Source of the DNA: an uncultured Roseibium sp. | GTDB lineage: Bacteria; Pseudomonadota; Alphaproteobacteria; Rhizobiales; Stappiaceae | Length of the DNA: 64,000 nucleotides | Assembly: GCF_963675985.1 (NCBI RefSeq) | Contig: NZ_OY780958.1 | Coordinates: forward strand, 3,100,001 to 3,164,000 | Reading direction: 5' to 3' | Shown here: piece after piece, positions 34,675 through 44,156 of the stretch | Position numbering within the stretch: the first letter of the stretch is position 1 | Layout of the letters: each line of letters opens with the position of its first letter | Position numbers and translations under genes: made by a program | The notes under the pieces: model-generated | The model's input: only the letters and a program-made list of their open reading frames with translations | What the model was told of the DNA's origin: nothing | The model's database searches: none

Positions 34675-37600
34675 CGGCGGCAAGTCCTTCCAGGACCTTG
34701 GTGTAACTGTCGAAATCGAACTGTTTCAGATGTCCGCGCAAGGCGGTGACCAGCGGACCGTTTTCCGGACAATCGGAAAGCTCGGCAAGCTTGGCCTCGA
34801 TTCCATGGATATAGCCGATTTCCCCCAGACTGATCAGTTCGCGGATATGAATACTCCCCGGATTGATGACCGGTTCGTCCGCTGCATGACCGTTGCCCCC
34901 CGGTTTGTCCTTGGCTGCGTCGCCGGTCCAGGTGAGGTCCAGGTGTTTCTGGATCTTGTCCAGGAGCTGACGCAGATCGAATGGTTTGGCCAGCGTGTCG
35001 TCGTGCAGGCTGGGCCCTTCGGGACGCAGGGACTGGTCGCCGATATTGGCGGAGAGCATGATTACCGGCTGGTCCAGGCCGTGTTCGCGCATGCGTTTGA
35101 CCAGCTCCCAGCCGTTCATTCCCGGCATCAGGATATCGATCAGGAAAAGATCCACATCGGCTTCGCCGACATTTTCCAGACAGGCCGCACCGCTTTCCGC
35201 TTCCAGGATCTCGAAGCCGAGCGGCATGAGAATTTCTCGGATCAGTGCCCTGTGGTCCGGGTTGTCGTCGACGACGGCAATGGTGCGCCGCGCGCCCGCA
35301 TAGCCGCGGATCCGCTGTTCGGGCGGCCGGACCTTCACCGGCCGCGCCACTTCGGCCAGCATCAACCGCACCTCGAAGGCGCTCCCCTTGCCCGGCTCGC
35401 TGGAGACCGCGATCGCACCACCAAGGGTTTCGGCAAGGAGCTTGGTGATTGTCAGCCCGAGGCCCAGCCCCGGCGTTCGCTTGATTTTCTCGTCCTCGCT
35501 TCGTCCGAAGGGCTCGAAGATCTTGGTCTGCTCGGACAGCGGAATACCCGGACCGGTATCGGTCACGGTAAAGGTCGCGACCTGCGACCGGTAGCCGACC
35601 TCAAAGCTGACCTTGCCCGTATCCGTGAACTTGATCGCGTTGGACAGGAGGTTCACCAGAATCTGTCGCAGGCGCTTTTCGTCGGTGCGCACATAGACGG
35701 GAAGGTTCTTTGCCCTGGTGAACTCGAAACCGAGCCCCTTTGCCACCGCCTGCATCTTGAACATGTCCACGATCTGGTCGAGGAACTCGTGGATGTTGAC
35801 TTCGTTGGAATAGACCTGCAGGCGCCCGGCCTCGATCCGCGAAATATCGAGCAGGCCATCGATCAGGCCCGAGAGATGCTCCGCGCTCCGTCGGATCGTG
35901 CTGACATTGGACTTGCGGCTTTCCGGCAAGGTGTCGTCGCGTTCCAGAACCTGGGCGTAGCCCAGCACCGCGTTGAGCGGTGTGCGCAATTCGTGGGACA
36001 GGCCGACCACGTAGCGGCTCTTGGCGAAGTTCGCGGCTTCCGCATCCTCCTTGGCTTTCTGCAGGGCCGCATCGGTGACCCGGTGGGCATCGATTTCCTT
36101 TTGCAGGAGCGCATTCTGGCGGGCCGACTCCTCTTCCGCGACACGTCGGGTGTCATGGGCGAGAACCAGGAACCAGGTGGATATCCCGGCGGCGACAGCG
36201 AACACGAAAAAGATCAAAGCCACGGTCTGGCCGACAATTCCGGCGGACTCCGGAAACCGTTCCGCGGCCTGGTTGAAGATGATCCAGAGCACGAAACCGA
36301 TGGCCGTAATCGAGGGCACCGCGGTCAGGGCATAACGGCCGAGCCGGGTGTTCAGATGGGCGATTGTCCGCTCGGACAGAAACTTCGCGGCGACGACGCC
36401 GACCTGGTGATTGATGCGCGCCTTCGGCTTGCACAGATCGTGGCAGCGGGCATCGAGCGAACAGCATAGCGAGCAGATCGGCGCCTGATAGGCCGGACAA
36501 TAGGCCATGTCTTCCGGCTCGAACGGGTTCTCGCAGATCGAACAGGCGATCGTATCGGCATTCTGCCAGCTCTTGCGGGGCTTGCGCGCAAGATAAAACC
36601 GGCCCTTGGTCAACGCCGCAATTGCGGGCACCGCAACGAAGGCCACGCCCATGGCGATGAAGGTGGACAGGGCCGCCGCTTCCTTGCCGAAATAGCCGTA
36701 ATAAGCGATCAGGGACAGGACCGCGGCAAGCACCATGCCGCCGGTGCCGACCGGATTGATATCGAACAGATGGGCGCGCTTGAACTCGATGCCGGGCGGC
36801 GACAGGCCCAGCGGCTTGTTGATAAAAAGGTCGGCGGAAATGGCGCTGAGCCAGGCCATCGCAATGATGGAAAAGACGCCGAGCGTTTCTTCCAGCAGCT
36901 TGTAGATGCCGAGCTCCATCAAAAGCAGAGCGATACCGACATTGAACACCAGCCAGACCACCCGGCCCGGATGGCTGTGGGTCAGGCGGGAAAAGAAGTT
37001 CGACCAGGCGAGCGACCCGGCATAGGCGTTCATGACGTTGATCTTGAGCTGGGAGACGACCACAAAGGCGACCATCAGAATAAGCGCCATCTGTTCCGAC
37101 GGGATCATGTAACCGAAGGCCACCGCATACATGCGCGAAGGCTCATCGGCCTGATCCACCGGGATCCCGGCCGAGAGCACAAGGACCGCCAGAAAGGAGC
37201 CCGCCAGCATTTTCGGCGCGCCGAGCACGACCCATCCGGGTCCGGCGAGAAACAGGGCAAGCTTGTGCCTTTTGCGGGCGAAATCCTGTGCCGGCAGGAA
37301 GCGCAGGAAGTCGACCTGCTCGCCGATCTGCGCCATCAGCGCCAGGATGACCGCCGAGGCCGCACCGAAACTGATCAGGTTGAGGTCGGAAAATCCCGGT
37401 CCGGCTACCCTGATCGCTCCGGTCGCATGATCGACCCCGCCGAAACCGAACCACGCCCCGACCGCCTGCCAGTCGGAAAAGGCAATGACGATGAACGGCA
37501 GGATGTTGAGCACGATCCAGAACGGTTGGGTGATCAGCTGGAAACGGCTGATCAGGGTGATGCCGTGGGTCACGAGCGGGATCACCGCCACCGCCGAAAT

Positions 37601-38062
37601 GATGTAGCCGATCCATAGCGGCACGCCGAACGCATAGTCCAGTGCCCCCGACATGATCGAGGCTTCGATGGCAAAGAGAATGAAGGTGAAGCTGGCGTAG
37701 ATCAGCGAGGTGACCGTCGAGCCGATATAGCCGAAACCGGCACCCCGGGTGAGCAGATCGATATCGACCCCGTAGCGCATGGCGTAGCGGCTGATCGGAA
37801 TGCCGATGAACAGGAGGACGATGCTTCCGACCAGGATCGCGACAAAGGCATTGACCGTTCCATAGGACAGCGTGATCGCACCGCCGATCGCCTCGAGCGC
37901 AAGAAAGGAGATCGCTCCGATGGCCGTTTGCGAGATCCGGCGCGAGGAGAACCGGCGCGCGCTCTTGGCCGTGAAGCGCAGCGCATAATCTTCCAGGGTC
38001 TGGTTGTTGACCCACTGATTGTACTGACGCCGGACAGGGATGATGCGTTGGCGTGCGGCCAT
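34667..38062 (-). CDS. Hybrid histidine kinase with an NCS1-type permease as sensor
   Basis: 1131 residues. Residues 20-490 are a full NCS1 (cytosine/purine/allantoin family) permease with about 12 helices (QTLEDYALRFTAKSARRFS, then SFLALEAIGGAITLSYG). Residues 507-544 hold a cysteine cluster: C507-x2-C510, C522, C530, C533, C534, C540 and C544, probably metal-binding. Two more helices (575-635), a short coiled coil, HisKA with His690 (SHELRTPLN), HATPase (N-box NLLSNAIKF, G-boxes DTGPGI and GLGLGL), a receiver with Asp976 and an 85-residue tail follow. It should sense or carry a nucleobase-like or urea-related solute and signal to the adjacent regulator. It diverges from urtA. Confidence 0.92.
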   Translation of the reverse strand: MAARQRIIPVRRQYNQWVNNQTLEDYALRFTAKSARRFSSRRISQTAIGAISFLALEAIGGAITLSYGTVNAFVAILVGSIVLLFIGIPISRYAMRYGVDIDLLTRGAGFGYIGSTVTSLIYASFTFILFAIEASIMSGALDYAFGVPLWIGYIISAVAVIPLVTHGITLISRFQLITQPFWIVLNILPFIVIAFSDWQAVGAWFGFGGVDHATGAIRVAGPGFSDLNLISFGAASAVILALMAQIGEQVDFLRFLPAQDFARKRHKLALFLAGPGWVVLGAPKMLAGSFLAVLVLSAGIPVDQADEPSRMYAVAFGYMIPSEQMALILMVAFVVVSQLKINVMNAYAGSLAWSNFFSRLTHSHPGRVVWLVFNVGIALLLMELGIYKLLEETLGVFSIIAMAWLSAISADLFINKPLGLSPPGIEFKRAHLFDINPVGTGGMVLAAVLSLIAYYGYFGKEAAALSTFIAMGVAFVAVPAIAALTKGRFYLARKPRKSWQNADTIACSICENPFEPEDMAYCPAYQAPICSLCCSLDARCHDLCKPKARINHQVGVVAAKFLSERTIAHLNTRLGRYALTAVPSITAIGFVLWIIFNQAAERFPESAGIVGQTVALIFFVFAVAAGISTWFLVLAHDTRRVAEEESARQNALLQKEIDAHRVTDAALQKAKEDAEAANFAKSRYVVGLSHELRTPLNAVLGYAQVLERDDTLPESRKSNVSTIRRSAEHLSGLIDGLLDISRIEAGRLQVYSNEVNIHEFLDQIVDMFKMQAVAKGLGFEFTRAKNLPVYVRTDEKRLRQILVNLLSNAIKFTDTGKVSFEVGYRSQVATFTVTDTGPGIPLSEQTKIFEPFGRSEDEKIKRTPGLGLGLTITKLLAETLGGAIAVSSEPGKGSAFEVRLMLAEVARPVKVRPPEQRIRGYAGARRTIAVVDDNPDHRALIREILMPLGFEILEAESGAACLENVGEADVDLFLIDILMPGMNGWELVKRMREHGLDQPVIMLSANIGDQSLRPEGPSLHDDTLAKPFDLRQLLDKIQKHLDLTWTGDAAKDKPGGNGHAADEPVINPGSIHIRELISLGEIGYIHGIEAKLAELSDCPENGPLVTALRGHLKQFDFDSYTKVLEGLAADD

Positions 38063-38370
38063 TTACCTGCCCTTAAACGCGTCAATTGACTTATTTTTAT
38101 GCAAACACCCATTCCCCCGATGTGGGCCAGTCCCGAAAAGCCCCGCATTTCAGACGCCCTCGTCAATCCGTTAGCACGGTTCGTGCCGCTTTCCTGACCA
38201 TCGTGAATATTTGCCATACTTGTCCTCATGCGCATTTTGCGCAAAAGGCGCAGCCGGCTACGTCATTCGACGTATGTTGCGCTGCGGCAACTCCCCTCAC
38301 GATCCTTCTCCGACGGCAGCTAATCGGCCTGCCGCAGTGCTTCCACAGGGATCACACAGAGGGGAACATC
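38063..38370. promoter_or_regulatory. Divergent control region of permease-kinase and urt operon
   Basis: 308 bases without a gene. It holds several dyads: GTCAATTGAC (38081-38090) 18 bases before the kinase start, GCACG-GTT-CGTGC (38174-38186), TGCGC-ATTTT-GCGCA (38229-38243) and TACGTC-ATTC-GACGTA (38259-38274). The last two are the best operator candidates for urtA control, and TGCGC-N5-GCGCA is faintly NtrC-like. GAGGGGAAC serves as ribosome site for urtA. Confidence 0.55.
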
Positions 38371-39657
38371 ATGAAAACCAAATTGACAGGCCTGGCGCTC
38401 GCCGGGTTGATGGCGTCCACCATGTTCAGCGGAGCCTATGCGGCAGACGACACGATCAAGGTCGGCATCCTGCATTCGCTTTCGGGCACCATGGCCATTT
38501 CCGAGACCACGCTGAAAGACGCCATGCTGATGCTCATCGACGAGCAGAACAAGAAGGGCGGCCTGCTCGGCAAGCAGCTCGAAGCCGTCGTCGTCGACCC
38601 GGCGTCCGACTGGCCGCTGTTCGCCGAAAAGGCGCGCGAGCTGGTCGAAGTCAACAAGGTTTCCGCCGTGTTCGGCTGCTGGACCTCCGTGTCCCGCAAA
38701 TCCGTCCTGCCGGTTTTCGAAGAGCTGAACTCGCTGCTGTTCTACCCGGTCCAGTACGAAGGTGAAGAATCCCAGCGCAACGTGTTCTACACGGGTGCCG
38801 CTCCGAACCAGCAGGCCATTCCGGCCGTTGACTACCTGATGGAAAACGAAGGCGTCGAGCGCTGGGTTCTGGCCGGCACCGACTATGTCTATCCGCGCAC
38901 GACCAACAAGATCCTCGAAGCCTACCTGAAGGCCAAGGGCGTCGCTGAAGAAGACATCATGATCAACTACACGCCGTTCGGTCATTCCGACTGGCAGACG
39001 ATCGTGTCCGACATCAAGACCTTCGGCTCCGCAGGCAAGAAGACCGCCGTGGTCTCCACCATCAACGGCGACGCCAACGTGCCGTTCTACAAGGAACTCG
39101 GCAACCAGGGCATCAAGGCCGAAGACATCCCGGTCGTCGCCTTCTCCGTCGGCGAAGAAGAACTCGCCGGTCTCGACACCGGTCCGCTCGTCGGCCACCT
39201 GGCCGCCTGGAACTACTTCCAGTCCGCCGACACCGACGCCAACGCCGAGTTCATCGACACCTGGCACGCGTTCACCAAGGACGACAAGCGCGTGACCAAC
39301 GACCCGATGGAAGCCCATTACATCGGCTTCAACATGTGGGTGAAGGCCGTTGAAAAAGCCGGCTCCACCGATCCGGACGCGGTCATCGACGCCCTCGTCG
39401 GCGTGTCCGTGCCGAACCTGACCGGCGGCTACTCGGCCATGATGCCGAACCACCACATCACCAAGCCGGTTCTGATCGGCGAGATCCAGGACGACGGCCA
39501 GTTCGAAACCGTTTGGGAAACTTCCGGCCTCGTCGCCGGCGATGCCTGGTCCGATTACCTGGAAGGCTCCAAGGACCTGATCTCCGATTGGCGCGCCCCA
39601 CTGTCGTGCGGCAACTTCAACACCGCTACCGGCAAGTGCGGCGGTTCGGGCTCCTAA
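38371..39657 (+). CDS. urtA: Urea ABC transporter substrate-binding protein
   Basis: 428 residues from the ATG at 38371, behind GAGGGGAAC; an open frame further upstream is not used. Sec signal ending SGAYA, then the UrtA type I binding fold: IKVGILHSLSGTMAISE, VFGCWTSVSRKSVLPVFEE, LLFYPVQYEGEE and NFNTATGKCGGSGS at the C-terminus. These motifs separate UrtA from amino acid binders. It captures urea in the periplasm. A hairpin follows before urtB. Confidence 0.95.
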   Translation: MKTKLTGLALAGLMASTMFSGAYAADDTIKVGILHSLSGTMAISETTLKDAMLMLIDEQNKKGGLLGKQLEAVVVDPASDWPLFAEKARELVEVNKVSAVFGCWTSVSRKSVLPVFEELNSLLFYPVQYEGEESQRNVFYTGAAPNQQAIPAVDYLMENEGVERWVLAGTDYVYPRTTNKILEAYLKAKGVAEEDIMINYTPFGHSDWQTIVSDIKTFGSAGKKTAVVSTINGDANVPFYKELGNQGIKAEDIPVVAFSVGEEELAGLDTGPLVGHLAAWNYFQSADTDANAEFIDTWHAFTKDDKRVTNDPMEAHYIGFNMWVKAVEKAGSTDPDAVIDALVGVSVPNLTGGYSAMMPNHHITKPVLIGEIQDDGQFETVWETSGLVAGDAWSDYLEGSKDLISDWRAPLSCGNFNTATGKCGGSGS

Positions 39658-39673
39658 GTCCCGGCAAACGAAC

Positions 39674-39700
39674 GGAGGCGGGCCTTTCCGGCCCGTCTCC
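39674..39700 (+). terminator. Intercistronic hairpin between urtA and urtB
   Basis: An 11-base stem (39674-39684 with 39690-39700, one G-U pair, five-base loop TTTCC). No T-tract follows. Its position 17 bases after urtA suits making more binding protein than permease. Confidence 0.6.
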
Positions 39701-39756
39701 CGCATCTCCTCCCGATCATCTGTCGGGAAAAACAGACAGACAAACGCGGTGGACCC

Positions 39757-41388
39757 ATGTCCTTGCTCAGATCGCTTGCCCTTGTCATCGGATTGCTACT
39801 TCTCTCGCTTGGGGCCGGATCGGATCCGGCATCGGCACAACAGGCCCCTGAAAGCCTGCGACCGCTCATCAACGCGCTCGCAAACGGCAAATTCAAGGAG
39901 ACCGAGAAGCAGATCGCCGATCTGACGGCCAGCGGCAACCCTGTCGCCGCTCCTGCACTGCAAGCCCTCGGCGACGGCGACCTCTATTTCAGGAAGTCCG
40001 ATAAGCAGGTCTTCATTACCAAGAAAGCCAGCGGTGGCTATGAACTCATTGACCCCCTGACCCTGGAAAGCGTGGGCGAAGCCGGCAGGCGCGAGGTCAA
40101 GAAAATCAAGGTCAACAACAGCCTGCGTCGGGTCATCCGGTCAGCACTCGGGTCGCTGACGCTGATGGCTCCCGACCCGAACGTGCGCAAGGCTGCCGCC
40201 GAAGCCGTATTCAAGGCCAAGGATCCAGATGCGATCGAAATCCTCGACACCGCTATTGCAAAGGAGACGAACGATGAAGTCCGTTTGGTCATGGAGCAGG
40301 CCAGGTCCGCGGCCGTTCTTAATTCCGACCGCAGTGACAGTGAAAAGCTTGAAGCCGTCCAAGTCCTGAGCGACATGGGCAACAGGGACGCCCTGTCCCT
40401 TCTGATCGGTGTGCGCGACAGCTCGACAGGTGATCTCCAGGCCGGGGCTGCGACCGCTGTGAAGCGGATCGAGAAGTCACTGGCGCTCTGGGACAATGCC
40501 CAGAACATCTGGTACGGCCTGTCGCTCGGTTCCGTGCTGCTTTTGGCCGCGATCGGCCTGGCAATCACCTTCGGCGTCATGGGCGTCATCAATATGGCCC
40601 ATGGCGAAATGGTCATGATCGGCGCCTATGTCACCTTCGTGGTGCAGGAGATGATCCGTACCTCCGCGCCCGGCCTGTTCGACTACTCCCTTCTGATCGC
40701 GCTCCCGCTGGCCTTCCTTGTTTCGGGAGCCATCGGTGTCGGCATCGAGCGGGGCATCATCCGATGGCTCTATGGTCGCCCGCTTGAAACGCTGCTCGCC
40801 ACCTGGGGCCTGTCGCTGATCCTGCAGCAGGCGGTGCGCTCTCTCTTCGGCCCGACCAACCGGGAAGTCGGCAACCCGGACTGGATGTCCGGTGCCTTCG
40901 AAATCGGCCAGATGACGATCACCTACAACCGCATGTGGATCATCGTGTTCTCGATTGCCGTCTTCGTCGGCCTGATGCTGGTCCTCAAGAAAACCCCCTT
41001 CGGCCTCTATACGAGGGCTGTCACCCAGAACCGGCGCATGGCCGCCTCCATGGGCATCCGCACGCCCTGGATCGATGCGCTGACCTTTGGCCTCGGCTCG
41101 GGCATTGCCGGGATCGCCGGCGTGGCGCTCAGCCAGATCGACAACGTGTCGCCGAACCTCGGCCAGGGCTACATCATCGACAGCTTCATGGTGGTGGTCT
41201 TCGGCGGCGTCGGCAATCTCTGGGGCACGCTGGTCGGCGCCATGACGCTCGGGGTCGTCAACAAGTTCCTCGAGCCTTACGCCGGGGCCGTACTCGGCAA
41301 GATCTTCGTGCTCGTCTTCATCATCCTCTTTATCCAGAAGCGTCCAAGGGGCCTGTTCGCCCTCAAGGGCCGGGCAGTCGAAGCATGA
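39757..41388 (+). CDS. urtB: Urea ABC transporter permease UrtB
   Basis: 543 residues, the long form typical of UrtB. A signal-like N-terminus (ending ASAQQ) leads to a periplasmic helical region of about 210 residues, with HEAT-like DAIEILDTAIAKETNDE segments, then a LivH-type permease domain (GLAITFGVMGVINMAHGEMVMIG around residue 270). It forms the channel with UrtC. The stop overlaps the urtC start (ATGATGA). Confidence 0.95.
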   Translation: MSLLRSLALVIGLLLLSLGAGSDPASAQQAPESLRPLINALANGKFKETEKQIADLTASGNPVAAPALQALGDGDLYFRKSDKQVFITKKASGGYELIDPLTLESVGEAGRREVKKIKVNNSLRRVIRSALGSLTLMAPDPNVRKAAAEAVFKAKDPDAIEILDTAIAKETNDEVRLVMEQARSAAVLNSDRSDSEKLEAVQVLSDMGNRDALSLLIGVRDSSTGDLQAGAATAVKRIEKSLALWDNAQNIWYGLSLGSVLLLAAIGLAITFGVMGVINMAHGEMVMIGAYVTFVVQEMIRTSAPGLFDYSLLIALPLAFLVSGAIGVGIERGIIRWLYGRPLETLLATWGLSLILQQAVRSLFGPTNREVGNPDWMSGAFEIGQMTITYNRMWIIVFSIAVFVGLMLVLKKTPFGLYTRAVTQNRRMAASMGIRTPWIDALTFGLGSGIAGIAGVALSQIDNVSPNLGQGYIIDSFMVVVFGGVGNLWGTLVGAMTLGVVNKFLEPYAGAVLGKIFVLVFIILFIQKRPRGLFALKGRAVEA

Positions 41389-42599
41389 TGACCTCGTTTC
41401 TCTTCAGGGCTCTGGATGCCAGGGCCGGTCTGTTCCTGATCATCCTTCTCGCGCTGACCGTCGCGATCCCGGCATCGAACCTTCTCCTGCCGGAAACCAG
41501 CGCGCTGCATGTTCCGACCTATGCGGTCACGCTCATGGGCAAGTATCTGACCTATGCGCTGCTTGCCTTGTCGGTCGATCTGGTCTGGGGCTATTGCGGC
41601 ATTCTCTCGCTCGGCCACGGCGCCTTCTTCGCCCTCGGCGGTTATGCCATGGGCATGTACCTGATGCGCCAGATCGGCACGCGCAGCGTCTACGGCGACC
41701 CGATCCTGCCGGATTTCATGGTGTTCCTGAACTGGAAAGAGCTGCCCTGGTACTGGTACGGCTTCGACATGTTCCCGTTTGCCGCGATCATGGTGCTGTT
41801 CGTGCCGGGCCTGCTTGCCTTCATCTTCGGCTGGTTCGCCTTCCGCTCGCGGGTCACAGGCGTTTATCTGTCGATCATCACCCAGGCGCTAACCTATGCA
41901 CTGTTGCTCGCATTCTTCCGCAATGACATGGGCTTCGGCGGCAACAACGGCCTGACCGACTTCAAGGACATTCTCGGGTTCGACGTTCAGGCGGACAGCA
42001 CCCGCGCCGGTCTGTTCATCGCCTCCGGCCTTGCTCTCGCCCTGTGCTTCCTGCTGTGCCGCGCCCTGACCCGGTCCAAGCTCGGCAAGGTGCTGGTCGC
42101 AGTCCGTGACGCGGAAAGCCGGACCCGCTTCCTCGGGTACCGGGTAGAGCATTACAAGCTCTTCGTCTGGACCATTTCGGCCATGATGGCCGGCATCGCC
42201 GGTGCGCTCTACGTGCCGCAGGTCGGCATCATCAATCCGGGTGAATTCTCGCCGGCCAACTCCATCGAAGTGGTGATCTGGGTGGCTGTCGGCGGACGCG
42301 GAACCCTGATCGGCCCGATTATCGGCGCCGTGCTGGTCAACTTCGCCAAGACCTGGTTCACCGCCGCCCTGCCCGATATCTGGCTGTTCGCGCTTGGCGG
42401 CCTGTTCCTCGGGGTAACCCTGTTCCTGCCCAAGGGCATTGTCGGCACCGTGTCCCAGGGTTGGAACGCACTCCGTCAGCGGTCCGCCTCCGCCTCCTTC
42501 GAGGCCGGATCCGACGAGCCGCCCAGCAGTCCCACTGCCCCGTCCGACGTTTCCCGAAAGACAGGCACGTCGGACGCCTCGCCCCAACCCGCGGAGTGA
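41385..42599 (+). CDS. urtC: Urea ABC transporter permease UrtC
   Basis: 404 residues from the ATG at 41385. LivM-type permease with LSVDLVWGYCGILSLGHGAFFALGGYAMG (read in two parts, around residues 60-90) and DFKDILGFDVQ, which are UrtC features. The C-terminal 40 residues are a Ser/Pro-rich cytoplasmic tail. It pairs with UrtB. Confidence 0.95.
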   Translation: MMTSFLFRALDARAGLFLIILLALTVAIPASNLLLPETSALHVPTYAVTLMGKYLTYALLALSVDLVWGYCGILSLGHGAFFALGGYAMGMYLMRQIGTRSVYGDPILPDFMVFLNWKELPWYWYGFDMFPFAAIMVLFVPGLLAFIFGWFAFRSRVTGVYLSIITQALTYALLLAFFRNDMGFGGNNGLTDFKDILGFDVQADSTRAGLFIASGLALALCFLLCRALTRSKLGKVLVAVRDAESRTRFLGYRVEHYKLFVWTISAMMAGIAGALYVPQVGIINPGEFSPANSIEVVIWVAVGGRGTLIGPIIGAVLVNFAKTWFTAALPDIWLFALGGLFLGVTLFLPKGIVGTVSQGWNALRQRSASASFEAGSDEPPSSPTAPSDVSRKTGTSDASPQPAE

Positions 42600-42603
42600 C
42601 AGC

Positions 42604-43350
42604 ATGAGCCTCCAGTCCAGCCTTCTTTATCTCGACGGCGTCTCGGTGTCCTTCGATGGCTTCAAGGCACTGAACGACCTCTCGCTCGTCATTGCCCCGG
42701 GCGAAATGCGCGCCATCATTGGGCCGAACGGGGCCGGCAAGACCACCATGATGGACGTCATCACCGGCAAGACCCGACCCGATACCGGTGAAGTCTTTTT
42801 CAACGGCGTGGTCGATCTGACGGGCGAGGACGAAGCGGCAATCGCCGAACTGGGGATCGGCCGCAAGTTCCAGAAGCCGACCGTCTTCGAAAGCCATACG
42901 GTCTGGGACAATCTGGAGCTGGCGCTGAAAGCGCCGCGCGGACCGTTTGCGACGCTGTTTCATGTCATTACCGGCGGAGAAAAGAAACGGATCGACGATC
43001 TGCTCGACCTGATCCGCCTCGGCGACAAGCGGAGCGAGCTGGCGGCCAATCTCTCCCACGGCCAGAAGCAATGGCTGGAGATCGGCATGCTGCTCGCCCA
43101 GGATCCGAAACTCCTGCTGGTGGACGAGCCGGCCGCCGGCATGACCGATGCCGAAACGGCGGAAACCGCCGAACTGTTGAAAGATATCGCCCGGACCCAC
43201 TCGGTCGTCGTGGTCGAACACGACATGACCTTCGTGCGCTCTCTCGGGGTCAAGGTCACCGTGCTGCACGAGGGCTCGGTGCTGGCCGAAGGTTCGCTCG
43301 ATCACGTCTCCGCCGACGAGCGGGTCGTGGAAGTCTATCTGGGCCGGTGA
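42604..43350 (+). CDS. urtD: Urea ABC transporter ATP-binding protein UrtD
   Basis: 248 residues from the ATG at 42604, five bases after urtC. Walker A GPNGAGKTTMMDVITGK, IGRKFQKPTVFE, signature-like LSHGQKQWLEIGM and Walker B LLLVDEPAAGMTD are all typical of UrtD. It hydrolyses ATP with UrtE. Confidence 0.95.
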   Translation: MSLQSSLLYLDGVSVSFDGFKALNDLSLVIAPGEMRAIIGPNGAGKTTMMDVITGKTRPDTGEVFFNGVVDLTGEDEAAIAELGIGRKFQKPTVFESHTVWDNLELALKAPRGPFATLFHVITGGEKKRIDDLLDLIRLGDKRSELAANLSHGQKQWLEIGMLLAQDPKLLLVDEPAAGMTDAETAETAELLKDIARTHSVVVVEHDMTFVRSLGVKVTVLHEGSVLAEGSLDHVSADERVVEVYLGR

Positions 43351-43359
43351 GGAAAACCC

Positions 43360-44055
43360 ATGCTGAGCGTTGAAAACATCGATCTTTACTATGGTGCGGC
43401 GCAGGCCCTGAAAGGCGTCTCGCTCAAGGCCGAGGTCGGCAAGGTCACCTGTCTGATGGGCCGCAACGGCGTCGGCAAGACCTCGACCCTGCGCGCCGTG
43501 GTCGGCCAGCATCCGGTCAGTTCCGGCAAGATCCTGTGGAACGGTGAGGATGTGTCGCGGCTGGCGCCTCATGCCCGCGCCAAGCGCGGCATCGCGATCG
43601 TGCCCCAGGGCCGGGAGATTTTCCCTCTGCTGAGCGTGAAGGAAAATCTGGAAACCGGCTATGCCTGCGTGCCCCGCAAGGACCGCAAGATTCCGGAGAC
43701 CATCTTCGAACTGTTCCCGGTTCTCAAATCCATGCTTTCGCGCCGCGGCGGCGACCTGTCCGGTGGCCAGCAGCAGCAACTGGCCATTGCCAGGGCCTTG
43801 ATCACACGACCGAAGCTTCTGGTCCTTGACGAGCCGACCGAAGGCATTCAGCCCTCGATCATCAAGGACATCGGCCGGGCCATCGAATGGCTGCGGGAAC
43901 AGGGGGAGATGGCGATTGTCCTGGTCGAGCAGTATTTCGAGTTTGCCCGCGACCTTGCGGATGATTTCGCTGTCATGGATCGGGGAGAAATCGTCATGGC
44001 GGGCGCACGCGCCGATCTTGACGAGACACAGGTGCGCCAGCATCTGACGGTCTGA
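43360..44055 (+). CDS. urtE: Urea ABC transporter ATP-binding protein UrtE
   Basis: 231 residues. Walker A GRNGVGKTSTLRAVVG, GIAIVPQGREIFPLLSVKENL, signature LSGGQQQQLAIA and Walker B LLVLDEPTEGIQPSII match UrtE. It ends the urtABCDE set. No urease genes are in the window, so they must lie elsewhere. Confidence 0.95.
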   Translation: MLSVENIDLYYGAAQALKGVSLKAEVGKVTCLMGRNGVGKTSTLRAVVGQHPVSSGKILWNGEDVSRLAPHARAKRGIAIVPQGREIFPLLSVKENLETGYACVPRKDRKIPETIFELFPVLKSMLSRRGGDLSGGQQQQLAIARALITRPKLLVLDEPTEGIQPSIIKDIGRAIEWLREQGEMAIVLVEQYFEFARDLADDFAVMDRGEIVMAGARADLDETQVRQHLTV

Positions 44056-44156
44056 CTTCTCTATGCCTGCGGCCAAAAGGACGCAGGGCTTTCGGCAGCG
44101 GGTTTCAGTTGATAGGGTCCGGGACATCGCTCTCCCCTATCCGCTCGAGACACTCC

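Noticed and set aside
34451..36469. A 672-residue open frame on the plus strand
   Set aside because: Antisense to the permease-kinase and its regulator, both certain from motifs.
38081..38090. GTCAATTGAC as an FNR box
   Set aside because: It lacks the TTGAT-N4-ATCAA arrangement; the inner half-sites touch. Kept only as a generic dyad.
38086..38370. A 95-residue N-terminal extension of UrtA
   Set aside because: It has no signal or domain, crosses the promoter dyads, and the ATG at 38371 has both a ribosome site and a signal peptide.
42358..44127. A 589-residue open frame on the minus strand
   Set aside because: Antisense to urtC, urtD and urtE, which carry clear ABC motifs.
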